This document shows positions 7,683 through 15,718 of a stretch of DNA of 64,000 nucleotides, piece by piece. The DNA is from VRUE01 sp036406595. GTDB lineage: Bacteria > Actinomycetota > Thermoleophilia > Solirubrobacterales > 70-9. Both the position numbers and the translations under genes were made by a program. The stretch covers positions 1 through 64,000 of the forward strand of contig DASXAR010000063.1 of assembly GCA_036406595.1 (NCBI GenBank), read 5' to 3'. Every line of letters starts with the position of its first letter. Position 1 is the first letter of the stretch. The notes beneath the pieces are model-generated. The model ran no database searches, had not been told where the DNA came from, and saw only the letters and a program-made list of their open reading frames with translations.

Positions 7683-8945
7683 TTGGCCGTAGACACCAGC
7701 GAAGTCGCGAAGCTCGACGTCGAGCCGGGAACGCTGCCCGAGACGATGGCGGCGTGGGTGATCCGCCAGGAGCGCGAGGGGGAACCGACCGACGCCTTCC
7801 AGCTCGAGCAGATCGAGGTCCCCGAGCCGGGCGCCTTCGAGGTGATCGTGCGGGTGATGGCGGCCGGCGTGAACTTCAACAACGTCTGGGCGGCGCTGGG
7901 CAAGCCGGTCTCGGTCTTCGGCTACGGCGACCATCCCGAGTACGGCCACCACATCGGCGGCTCCGACGCGTCGGGGATCGTCTGGAAGATCGGTGAGGGC
8001 GTCACCCGCTGGAAGCCCGGCGACGAGGTCGTGATCCACTGCAACCAGGCCTCCTACGAGGACGTCGAGGTGCACGGGCTCGACCCCCTCGCCGCCCCGA
8101 GCCAGAGGATCTGGGGCTACGAGACGACCTGGGGCTCCTTCGCCCAGTTCACCAAGGTGCAGGCGCAGCAGCTGCTGCCGCGTCCCCAGAACCTCTCCTG
8201 GGTCGATTCCTCGGCCTACGGGCTGACCTACTTCACCGCCTACCGGATGCTGATCGACCAGTGCAAGGTGCAGCCCGGGCACAACGTGCTGATCTGGGGG
8301 GCCGCCGGGGGGCTCGGCGTCTTCGCAACGCAGCTCTGCAAGGCTGCGGGCGCGAACGCGGTCGGGGTCGTCTCGTCAGACGAGAAGGGCGAGCTCGTCA
8401 AGCAGCTGGGCGCCGTCGGGTACATCAACCGTCGCGAGTTCGGCGAGATGATGCGGACCAGGGAGAACCTGGCCGATCCCGCCGCCGACAAGGAGCGCTT
8501 CAAGGCGTCGCGCGGCTTCGCCAAGCGGGTCAAGGAGATCCTCGGCGACGCGCCGGACATCGTCTTCGAGCACGTCGGCCAGGCGACCTTCCCCACCTCG
8601 GTCTTCGTCGTCAAACCGTTCGGCAAGGTGGTGATCTGCGGCGCGACATCGGGCTTCCAGCTCGACTTCGACGTCCGCTACCTGTGGATGCGCCAGAAGC
8701 AGATCATCGGCTCGCACTTCGCAAACGCATACGAGTGCATGCGGGCAAACCAGCTGATGGCGGAGGGGAAGGTACGGCCGGTGCTCTGGAAGACGATGGG
8801 CTTCGAGGGCGTGCCGGACGCACATCAGCTGCTGCACGAAAACAAGCACCTCGGCAAGATCTCGATTCTGGTCGGAGCCGAATCGGAGGACGAGGGCAAG
8901 AACGAGGACGGCCCCGGCGCGATCCGGGCGGAGGTGGGAGCGTGA
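7683..8945 (+). CDS. ccr: crotonyl-CoA carboxylase/reductase
   Basis: This 420-residue enzyme of the ethylmalonyl-CoA pathway performs NADPH-dependent reductive carboxylation of crotonyl-CoA to ethylmalonyl-CoA. It is a medium-chain dehydrogenase/reductase. The segment with GYGDHPEYGHHIGGSDASG (about 80-98) and KPGDEVVIHCNQ is characteristic of Ccr rather than ordinary quinone reductases, and the Rossmann motif WGAAGGLGVFATQL is near residue 205. The start is TTG with a GGAGG site 5 nt upstream; a TAGGAT -10 box lies at 7641. It overlaps the next gene by 4 bp. Other EMC genes lie further along the window, which supports the assignment. Confidence 0.93.
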   Translation: MAVDTSEVAKLDVEPGTLPETMAAWVIRQEREGEPTDAFQLEQIEVPEPGAFEVIVRVMAAGVNFNNVWAALGKPVSVFGYGDHPEYGHHIGGSDASGIVWKIGEGVTRWKPGDEVVIHCNQASYEDVEVHGLDPLAAPSQRIWGYETTWGSFAQFTKVQAQQLLPRPQNLSWVDSSAYGLTYFTAYRMLIDQCKVQPGHNVLIWGAAGGLGVFATQLCKAAGANAVGVVSSDEKGELVKQLGAVGYINRREFGEMMRTRENLADPAADKERFKASRGFAKRVKEILGDAPDIVFEHVGQATFPTSVFVVKPFGKVVICGATSGFQLDFDVRYLWMRQKQIIGSHFANAYECMRANQLMAEGKVRPVLWKTMGFEGVPDAHQLLHENKHLGKISILVGAESEDEGKNEDGPGAIRAEVGA

Positions 8946-9280
8946 ACGGGATTCCTGTGGTTGAGGTCTGCACCCTCGACTGGCACATCGCGCCGTTTCG
9001 AGCCGACCGCTGGCTCGACCTCTGGGAGCCGGCCGCGGCGCGGATGCCGGCCTTCGGCGCCAGGAGCTGGTCGCTGACCCGCTCGATCGACGACCCGCTC
9101 TCCTTTCGCCAGAGCTCGACCTGGGAGAGGCGCAGCGACTTCGAGCGCTACTGGTACTCCGACGAGATCGAGGCCGCGCGGGCCTCGATCATCGAGCTCC
9201 ACGACCTCCCGGTGCTGCCGGCCTGGCACACGCTGCTCGTCAGCGAGCAGGCTTCCGCTTCCGCTTCACCTTCCATCTGA
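8942..9280 (+). CDS. hypothetical protein coupled to ccr
   Basis: This 112-residue protein starts at GTG overlapping the ccr stop (GTGA), so it is probably translationally coupled. It has short aromatic-rich strands and helices (SFRQSSTWERRSDFERYWYSDEI) resembling a dimeric alpha-beta barrel of the antibiotic-biosynthesis-monooxygenase type, but no catalytic residues can be assigned. The final 41 bp overlap the convergent sugar-dehydrogenase gene, and its Ser/Ala-rich tail is encoded there. A role linked to ccr is inference from coupling only. Confidence 0.6.
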   Translation: MNGIPVVEVCTLDWHIAPFRADRWLDLWEPAAARMPAFGARSWSLTRSIDDPLSFRQSSTWERRSDFERYWYSDEIEAARASIIELHDLPVLPAWHTLLVSEQASASASPSI

Positions 9281-11885
9281 AGGTCGCCGGAGTCGGGTCC
9301 GCTGCGCCCGAGGAATCGACCGCGACGACCCGGAAGACGTGCCCGCCTGGCTTCAGGCGCCGGTAGACCGCCGGTGACCGGCACGACCTGAACCGCCGCC
9401 TGTCCAGCTTGCAGCGAAAACGGGAGCCCGGCTCATTCGAGGAAAAGCTGAACCTCGCGGTCCTCCTGCGGGTTTTCTTGCCGGGATGCTTGCGCAGCTT
9501 TGTGTGCGGCGCGACGTTCGGTGGCGGCGGCGGAGGCGGCTGTTGCGAGCTCGAATAGACCGCCGTGTACGTGCCCGAGGCGTCGGCCAGGATGGTGTGG
9601 CTGCGCGCGCCCTGGTCCGACCAGCTCTGCCAGCTGTATGTCCTGCCGTTCAGTTCAGCCGTCTGCGGCGCGGAGAGGACGAGATGGGAGAGTTCGATCG
9701 AGGGGACGTCGAAAGGCGCGGGCTGGGAGACGAGGCCGGCGACGATCGGCACCCCGGGGGGTTCGGAGGCGATTTTGATGTCAACGGTTCGCGGGTCGAT
9801 GCGCACCGTCTCCGTCGCCCCCAGCCCCCGTTCGTCGGTGACGCGAAGGCTGATCTCGATGTGGGACGGATAGTCGTGTTCCGGCGCGATCAGTTCGCCT
9901 TTGAACACGCCGGGAAGGACCTGGAGCGGGTGCGTGTGGCAGCCCGCCCCGCTCGGGCAGTGGTATAGCCACGAGCTCCAATAGAAGTAGAGCGGGTTTT
10001 CGATTTCATCTCCTTCGAAGTCCGTCGCCGAGCCCTTGAATTTGATCCTGTCGCCCACCGCCCAGCTCAGGCTCGATGCGGGTTCTTCGATGTCGGGAAC
10101 CGGAGGTTTGTCGTAGGGGTAGACGGTGACGCGGGCGACGCTGGTGTGTTCGTCTTCGTCCCGGACCCTGACCGAGAGCAGCGGATTGAGGCTTTCTTCG
10201 TTTTCTTCCCTTTCTTCGAATTCTTTCTTGGTGATTTCGAGTTCCGACGTCGCTTCGCCTTTTTCAAACGTGCCGTCGCCGTCCAGGTCCCATTCGTATT
10301 CGAGATCTTCACCGTCCGGGTCGCTCGATTCGCTCGCGTCGAGCGTGGTCTTGAAGGGGCTTGCGGTGCCCCACTGGGGGCTTGCGCTCACCCGAGCCTT
10401 TGGAGCTCCAGGCGCGTAGGTGATGCGGTGGATCGCGCCGGGCGTGAAGTTGTCGCCGAAGAGGCTCGCGTAGTAGAGCGAGCCATCGGGGCCCGCCTGG
10501 ATGTCGACGCCGGGGTAGTTGCTGCCGCCGGTGAGGAACGGGACGACCTTGTGGGGATCCGGGTGGCCGTCGGTGCCCGGGAGCATCGCGTATATGCAGT
10601 TCCGCACCGAGTCGGAGAAGAAGAGCGCGCCCTTGTAGGCAGCCGGGAATTCGTCCCCCTCGTAGAAGGCGAGGCCCGAGATCGCCGAGCCCGACGTGAA
10701 GGGGCATTCGTCGCCTTCGGTCACGGTCTGGCGGTGGCTGTAATAGAAAAGCGGTTGGGCGGCGGCGCCCGGACCGCCTTCTTCGGTTTCCTCGTAGAGG
10801 TCATCGCAGAGTTTCAGTTCGAGTTCCTTGAACTCGTACTCGCGCCCGGCGCCCTCGTAGCAGGGCCAGCCGGAGTTGTAGAGACTGCTCGCCGAGGGGT
10901 CGAAGCGATCGACCTCCTCGAACGTCGCCCCGCCGACGTTGCCGACGTAGATCTGCTGGGTCAGAGGGTCGGTCGTGAAGCGGAAGGGGTTTCGAAAGCC
11001 GAAGGCGACGATCCGCTGCTCGTTTTCGTCGGTGCTGGCGTGTTCCGGATTCGTCGGCCAGCCTTTCCCGGTTTCGGGGTCGATGCGGATGATCGTGCCG
11101 TTGAGGCCCGTGGGGTCCTGGGGAGCGGGTGTTCGCAGGTCCTGCGAACGCAGCGACCCCCCTTCGTCTTTTGGATCGTTGCAGGGGTTCGCCGGTGCCC
11201 CGAGCTGCCCGTAGTCCGGGCTGGTGAAGCTCGCGCCGTCGCCCCCGCTCGCGTAGAGCGCTCCTTCCGGCCCGAAGCGGAGGTCGCCGATCGAATGCGA
11301 GGAGAACTGCTGGCACCAGGCTTCTTTGATCAGCGCTTTTTCCCCGATGGCGACGGCATGCCTGTTGCCGGGCGACCCTGTCACTTCCGCCGTGTAACGG
11401 ACCAGGCGGCCGCTGACCAGGCAGTCGTCGGCTTCGTGCCTGTCCGTCTGGGAGCATTCGTCCCCGGTCTGGTTCGGTTCCCCCCAACGGGGAGGTTCGG
11501 CTTCTTCGCCGAGGACATGGTCGTAGGTGAAGAGCGCGTAGACGTAGGGCTTCGCGGGGAATTCCGGATCGACTGCGAGGCCCAGCAGCCCCCGATCCGC
11601 GTGGTTGTAGACCTCGGTTCGCAGGTCCTTGAACAGGTCGGGTGTTTCGTCTTCGACGTTTTCGTAGAAGAGGATCCGCCCCGCCTTCTCGGCGACGAAG
11701 ACCATCCCGTTCGGAGCGAAGCGCACCGCCGTCGGCTGTTCGAGGCCGCCGAAGACGATCGAGTCCTGGAAGCCCTGCGGGAGCGCCGGGTCCGCCAGGG
11801 CGGGCGCGGCATCGATCAGCAGGGCCAGCAGGCCGACCAGCAGGACGGCTCCCCGCCACCCCCCGCGTTTCCATCCGGTCTTCAA
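9240..11885 (-). CDS. secreted PQQ-dependent sugar dehydrogenase-like protein with PKD domain
   Basis: This 881-residue exported protein has a signal peptide (1-31) and a six-bladed glucose/sorbosone dehydrogenase-type propeller (about 40-490; LEQPTAVRFAPNG, ADRGLLGLAVDPEF, SSHSIGDLRFGPEG with the expected His, GFRNPFRF). A PKD-like domain follows (about 495-590; DGEDLEYEWDLDGDG), then another beta region and a very basic Ig-like tail from about 800 containing FSSNEPGSRFRCKLD. The family oxidises sugars outside the cell, with PQQ in characterised members. The start is TTG, overlapping the clpS stop. Codon use is richer in GAA and TTC than in neighbouring genes, which hints at a different history. 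Confidence 0.85.
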   Translation of the reverse strand: MKTGWKRGGWRGAVLLVGLLALLIDAAPALADPALPQGFQDSIVFGGLEQPTAVRFAPNGMVFVAEKAGRILFYENVEDETPDLFKDLRTEVYNHADRGLLGLAVDPEFPAKPYVYALFTYDHVLGEEAEPPRWGEPNQTGDECSQTDRHEADDCLVSGRLVRYTAEVTGSPGNRHAVAIGEKALIKEAWCQQFSSHSIGDLRFGPEGALYASGGDGASFTSPDYGQLGAPANPCNDPKDEGGSLRSQDLRTPAPQDPTGLNGTIIRIDPETGKGWPTNPEHASTDENEQRIVAFGFRNPFRFTTDPLTQQIYVGNVGGATFEEVDRFDPSASSLYNSGWPCYEGAGREYEFKELELKLCDDLYEETEEGGPGAAAQPLFYYSHRQTVTEGDECPFTSGSAISGLAFYEGDEFPAAYKGALFFSDSVRNCIYAMLPGTDGHPDPHKVVPFLTGGSNYPGVDIQAGPDGSLYYASLFGDNFTPGAIHRITYAPGAPKARVSASPQWGTASPFKTTLDASESSDPDGEDLEYEWDLDGDGTFEKGEATSELEITKKEFEEREENEESLNPLLSVRVRDEDEHTSVARVTVYPYDKPPVPDIEEPASSLSWAVGDRIKFKGSATDFEGDEIENPLYFYWSSWLYHCPSGAGCHTHPLQVLPGVFKGELIAPEHDYPSHIEISLRVTDERGLGATETVRIDPRTVDIKIASEPPGVPIVAGLVSQPAPFDVPSIELSHLVLSAPQTAELNGRTYSWQSWSDQGARSHTILADASGTYTAVYSSSQQPPPPPPPNVAPHTKLRKHPGKKTRRRTARFSFSSNEPGSRFRCKLDRRRFRSCRSPAVYRRLKPGGHVFRVVAVDSSGAADPTPATFRWKVKRKRKPAR

Positions 11886-12169
11886 GCGCGCTCCAAAGGG
11901 GCCATCGTGAGGCCCGCAGAATCGAGCTGCTCCCAGTAGTGCTCGGCCGGCTCTCGGGCGCCGGTCCAGACGATCGCCTGGCCGCTGTTGTGGATCTGCT
12001 CGGCGATCCGGTGCCCCTGGTCGAGGCTGACGCCCGGCAGGACGCGGGAGAGCGTCGCCGCAACGTGGTCGAAGGTGTTGTGGTTGTCGTTGCGCACGAT
12101 TACCCGCCAGTTCCCCCCGAGCCCCGAGCCGGGGCCGGCGTCTTTCGGCTTCTCGATTGTCGTCGGCAC
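11882..12169 (-). CDS. clpS: ClpS adaptor protein (N-degron recognition)
   Basis: This 95-residue adaptor delivers N-end-rule substrates to the Clp protease. The core is well conserved: WRVIVRNDNHNTFDHVAATL, then RVLPGVSL, AEQIHNSGQAIVW and YWEQLDSAGLTMAPLE. The family normally has NDD; here it is NDN. The GTG start at 12169 is chosen because the conserved domain begins soon after and the upstream gene ends at 12187. Its stop overlaps the TTG start of the sugar dehydrogenase. No clpA or clpC lies nearby. Confidence 0.92.
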   Translation of the reverse strand: MPTTIEKPKDAGPGSGLGGNWRVIVRNDNHNTFDHVAATLSRVLPGVSLDQGHRIAEQIHNSGQAIVWTGAREPAEHYWEQLDSAGLTMAPLERA

Positions 12170-12186
12170 GTCGGGTGTTCGGTGTG

Positions 12187-12885
12187 TCAGAAGGGATTCG
12201 GAACCCGGAGCACGACGTCGTCGAAGCTGCCGACGGCCCCCTTCGCGTTGCCGTTGGCGCCGATCGAGAAGCCGCTGGCCCGCCCGTCGAGTTCGCCCGA
12301 CGCGTCGTCGGTGACGTCGCCGATCACGCGATGGCCGACCAGGGCGCGGATACGGCAGCTCCCCTTGTCTGGGCCGCTGGTCACGTTGAACGCGCGTAGC
12401 TTCAGTTCGTTGGCGCTGTTGATCCCCTTCACGCTTCTCACGTTCTTGGCGACCCGCAGGTACCTGACCTTGCCGTTGCTGAGCTTTCGGCGCAGCTGTG
12501 CCTTGCGCTGAAGCGGGTAGACCACGAGCTGGTAGCCGGCGCCGGCGTTTCCGGTCCGAAGGCTGACGGAGATGAACGCCTTTCGCTGCAGCTTCTTCGG
12601 CGTCTTGCTGAGCAGCCGTCCGATCGCGACGATTTCGAGGTCGCGTCCTACCACCGGCGTGGCGTAAGAGCATTCCTGCGTGCGCTTTCCGACCAGCATG
12701 CGGAAGGCATGGCTCGAGCCGCCCCGGCCGCAGTTCTCGCCGGAGAGCTTCTTGATCTGGCCGCGCTGTGAGTCGGTCTCCATGCCGTTGCGATAGATGC
12801 CGATCAGCGAGGCGCCGGCGTTCGTGGCAAGGACCAGCACGAGGGTCGTGATCGCGACCGAAATGGCGATTTTGCGGCGGCTCAT
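12187..12885 (-). CDS. membrane-anchored LamG-like hypothetical protein
   Basis: This is a 232-residue protein if started at the ATG at 12885; an in-frame upstream ATG at 12918 would add 11 residues. An N-terminal hydrophobic segment (about 5-25) acts as anchor or signal. The rest is a beta-rich domain ending in SFDDVVLRVPNPF, a typical last strand of concanavalin-like (LamG/DUF1080-type) folds. Paired cysteines (NCGRGG, QECSYA) may form a disulphide outside the membrane. It lies 17 bp upstream of clpS on the same strand. The ligand and role are unknown. Confidence 0.65.
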   Translation of the reverse strand: MSRRKIAISVAITTLVLVLATNAGASLIGIYRNGMETDSQRGQIKKLSGENCGRGGSSHAFRMLVGKRTQECSYATPVVGRDLEIVAIGRLLSKTPKKLQRKAFISVSLRTGNAGAGYQLVVYPLQRKAQLRRKLSNGKVRYLRVAKNVRSVKGINSANELKLRAFNVTSGPDKGSCRIRALVGHRVIGDVTDDASGELDGRASGFSIGANGNAKGAVGSFDDVVLRVPNPF

Positions 12886-13028
12886 GGGGAAGAGATTTTG
12901 CGTTTCGCTCGGCAGCAAGGGATCAGAAATGGACGAGCCCTCCTTCCGCGCTCATGCAGCCTAAACACCGCGATCCCGAAAGGATGCGCGCAAAGGGCGC
13001 TGAAACGGGTCTTTCCGGCGCACCCAAA

Positions 13029-13034
13029 TATCAT
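13029..13034 (+). promoter_or_regulatory. -10 box of a leaderless ecm promoter
   Basis: TATCAT ends 6 nt before the ATG at 13041 with no ribosome-binding site. This decides the ecm start over the in-frame codon at 12954. Confidence 0.55.
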
Positions 13035-13040
13035 TGGGGC

Positions 13041-15044
13041 ATGCCCGATTCGCCACGGCTCCCCGAGCGCGACCGGCCCTGGGTGATGCGCACCTACGCC
13101 GGCCACTCCGACGCGCGGCGCTCGAACGAGCTCTACCGCCGCAATCTCGCCAAGGGCCAGACCGGCCTCTCGGTCGCCTTCGACCTGCCCACCCAGACGG
13201 GTTACGACCCGGACCACGTCCTCGCCCGGGGCGAGGTCGGCAAGGTCGGCGTCTCGATCGCCCACAAGGGCGACATGCACCAGCTGCTCGACGGCATCCC
13301 GCTCGACGAGATGAACACCTCGATGACGATCAACGCCACCGCCGCCTGGCTGCTCGCGCTCTACGTCACGGTGGCCGAGGAGAACGGGGTCGACCGCTCC
13401 CAGCTCAAGGGGACGACCCAGAACGACATCATCAAGGAGTACCTCTCGCGCGGCACCTACGCCTTCCCGCCGGAGCCCTCGATGCGGCTGATTGCCGACA
13501 TGGTCGCCTTCACCGTCAACGAGGTCCCGAGCTGGAATCCGACCAACATCTGCAGCTACCACCTGCAGGAGGCCGGCGCGACGCCGGTGCAGGAGATCGC
13601 GTACGCGCTCTCGACCGGAATCGCGGTGCTCGACGAGGTGAAGGCGCGCGGCCAGGTCGCGGACGCCGACTTCCCGAGGGTCTTCGGCCGCATCTCCTTC
13701 TTCGTCAACGCGGGAATCAGGCTGATCGAGGAGATTGCCAAGCTCCGCGCGATGGGCCGCCTCTGGAACGAGATCGGCCGCGAGCGCTACGGCGTCACCG
13801 ACGAGAAGATGCTGCGCTTCCGCTACGGGGTCCAGGTCAACTCGCTTGGACTCACCGAGGCACAGCCGGAGAACAACATCCAGCGGATCGTGCTCGAGGC
13901 GCTTGCGGTCACCCTCAGCCGCGACGCCCGCGCCCGCGCAATCCAGCTCCCTGCCTGGAACGAGGCGATGGGGCTGCCCCGGCCCTGGGACCAGCAGTGG
14001 AGCCTGCGCATCCAGCAGGTTCTGGCCGAGGAGACCGACCTGCTCGAGTACCCGGACGTCTTCGAGGGCTCGAAGGTGATGGACGGCCTGGTCGAGGAAC
14101 TGGCCGAGGGCGCTCGCGCCGAGATGGCCGTCGTCGAGGAGCACGGCGGCGCGGTCGGCGGGGTCGATTACATGAAGGGGCGCCTGGTCGAATCCCACCG
14201 CGAGCGCGTCGCCCGCATCGAGGGCGGCGAGCAGAGGGTGATCGGCCAGAACTGCTTCACCGAGACCGAGGACTCGCCGCTCACGGCGGGCGCCGACGGC
14301 GGCATCCTCACCCCCGATCCCGAGGTCGAGCGCGAGCGGGTCGAGGCACTGGAGCGCTGGAAGGCCGAGCGCGATGGCGACGCGGTGGCGGCGGCGCTGG
14401 GCGAGCTGGCCCGGGTCGCCGCCGACGAGGCCGCGAACGTGATGCCGGCGACGATCGCCGCTGCCAGGGCGGGAGCGACCACGGGCGAGTGGGCCGGCGT
14501 CTTGCGCGAGGCCTTCGGCGCCTATCGCGCTCCGACCGGGGTCGAGGGCGCCGCCCCGCCCGCCGACCGCGAGCAGCTCGAGCAGATCCGCGGACGCGTC
14601 GACGAGGTTTCCGACGCGATCGGCCACCGGCTGCGGATCCTGGTCGGCAAGCCGGGCCTTGACGGGCACTCGAACGGCTCTGAGCAGATCGCCCTGCGCG
14701 CCCGAGACGCAGGTATGGAGGTGATCTACCAGGGAATCCGGCTGACCCCCGAGGAGATCGTCCAGTCGGCGCTGCAGGAGGATGTCGACGTGGTCGGCCT
14801 CTCGATCCTCTCCGGCTCCCACCTCGAGCTGGTCCCGGAGGTCGTCCGGCGGCTTCGAGAGGAGGGCGCCGAGGTGCCCGTGGTCGCCGGCGGAATCATC
14901 CCGCCGGCCGACGCGGAGCGGCTGCGGAAGGCCGGCGTCGCCGGCGTCTACACGCCGAAGGACTTCGATCTGAACCGGATCATGGGCGAGATCGCCGACC
15001 TGGTTGCCCGCCAAGCCGCCGCCGGCGCTCCGGCAGGAGCATGA
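13041..15044 (+). CDS. ecm: ethylmalonyl-CoA mutase (B12-dependent)
   Basis: This 667-residue adenosylcobalamin enzyme converts (2R)-ethylmalonyl-CoA to methylsuccinyl-CoA. The N-terminal acyl-CoA mutase barrel carries RTYAGHSDA, NLAKGQTGLSVAFDLPTQTG and TTQNDIIKEYLSRGTY, which distinguish Ecm from methylmalonyl-CoA mutase. The C-terminal B12-binding domain has DxHxxG at residues 541-546 (Asp541, His543, Gly546). It is a single-chain enzyme of the usual Ecm length. The stop overlaps the next start as ATGA, so the zinc-ribbon protein is translationally coupled. A distant homologous role such as isobutyryl-CoA mutase is less likely given ccr, mch, mcd and mcl in the same window. Confidence 0.9.
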   Translation: MPDSPRLPERDRPWVMRTYAGHSDARRSNELYRRNLAKGQTGLSVAFDLPTQTGYDPDHVLARGEVGKVGVSIAHKGDMHQLLDGIPLDEMNTSMTINATAAWLLALYVTVAEENGVDRSQLKGTTQNDIIKEYLSRGTYAFPPEPSMRLIADMVAFTVNEVPSWNPTNICSYHLQEAGATPVQEIAYALSTGIAVLDEVKARGQVADADFPRVFGRISFFVNAGIRLIEEIAKLRAMGRLWNEIGRERYGVTDEKMLRFRYGVQVNSLGLTEAQPENNIQRIVLEALAVTLSRDARARAIQLPAWNEAMGLPRPWDQQWSLRIQQVLAEETDLLEYPDVFEGSKVMDGLVEELAEGARAEMAVVEEHGGAVGGVDYMKGRLVESHRERVARIEGGEQRVIGQNCFTETEDSPLTAGADGGILTPDPEVERERVEALERWKAERDGDAVAAALGELARVAADEAANVMPATIAAARAGATTGEWAGVLREAFGAYRAPTGVEGAAPPADREQLEQIRGRVDEVSDAIGHRLRILVGKPGLDGHSNGSEQIALRARDAGMEVIYQGIRLTPEEIVQSALQEDVDVVGLSILSGSHLELVPEVVRRLREEGAEVPVVAGGIIPPADAERLRKAGVAGVYTPKDFDLNRIMGEIADLVARQAAAGAPAGA

Positions 15045-15607
15045 GCGGGATCGGGGGCGAGCGCTCGGCCTGGCTCCGCTGCTATCGCTGCTGGTCGCAG
15101 AACCTCGAGATTCAGATCCACTACGACGCGATCCGCCGGATCGACCCCGATACCGGTGTACCAGCCGAGGGCGTGGACGAGGTCCAGGAAGCGGTTGTCC
15201 AGTGCCTCGCCTGCATGCACGACCAGCCCCATCTCGTCTTCCAGGACGATCGCGTCGTCCCGATTGAGGACCGCTGGGAGCGAATGGTCGCCGGGACGCC
15301 CTGGGTCGCTTCCTGCACCGTCACGGTCGATCAGGACCGGGTCGAGGCCTGCTCCGGACCGGAAGCCGCCGAGTTCCTGACCTTCGCAGCCCTCGGCGAG
15401 GCCGGCGTGCGCGAGTTCTTCACCCACGTCCGCTTCCACAAGCACGACGAGGAGCGGATCGTCGTCCACATGCTGGTGGAGCTGTACGCCCGCTCCGCCG
15501 AGGAGGCGACCGAGGTGCTGGAAGAGGCGGCACTCGGGCCGCTCGAGATCACCTCGCTCGCCGAGGAGTCACGTCCGCCGGCGCACGCCTCAGACGAAGC
15601 CCACTAG
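15041..15607 (+). CDS. zinc-ribbon protein coupled to ecm
   Basis: This 188-residue soluble protein has two CXXC pairs (Cys14/Cys17 and Cys55/Cys58), which suggests one structural zinc or an Fe-S/thiol site near the N-terminus. The acidic C-terminal half contains FFTHVRFHKHDEERIVVHMLVELYA, which could be a small ligand-binding or dimerisation domain. It overlaps ecm by 4 bp, so the two are made together. I do not recognise the family. A chaperone or regulatory role for the mutase is only a hypothesis. Confidence 0.65.
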   Translation: MSGIGGERSAWLRCYRCWSQNLEIQIHYDAIRRIDPDTGVPAEGVDEVQEAVVQCLACMHDQPHLVFQDDRVVPIEDRWERMVAGTPWVASCTVTVDQDRVEACSGPEAAEFLTFAALGEAGVREFFTHVRFHKHDEERIVVHMLVELYARSAEEATEVLEEAALGPLEITSLAEESRPPAHASDEAH

Positions 15608-15644
15608 CCGCAGGCGAGTCGAGCAGCCCCCGCCCCCCACCCCA

Positions 15645-15718
15645 CCGGAGTTGCATCACCCCACCCGGAGTTGCATCAAGTTCCCGGCCTGCTGGGCGTC
15701 GAATTTGATGCAGTTCGG
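15645..15718. repeat. 49-bp palindromic element copy A, with a partial left-arm duplicate
   Basis: The arms are at 15668-15682 (GAGTTGCATCAAGTT) and 15702-15716 (AATTTGATGCAGTTC), with a 19-nt loop. All 15 positions pair in RNA if three G-U pairs are allowed. A duplicate of the left edge (CCGGAGTTGCATCA) lies 20 bp upstream at 15645-15658. This copy supplies the last 14 codons and the stop of the DUF559 gene. See also copies at 16637 and 54566. Confidence 0.85.

Noticed and set aside
12954..13040. Upstream ATG adding 29 residues to ecm
   Set aside because: The -10 box TATCAT at 13029 would lie inside the coding region and the extra residues do not resemble Ecm; ATG 13041 is preferred.
12882..15014. 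710-codon open frame antisense to ecm
   Set aside because: It lies wholly opposite a well-conserved mutase; its composition (Arg, Asp, Leu, Gly) is the usual shadow of high-GC codons and no domain is visible.
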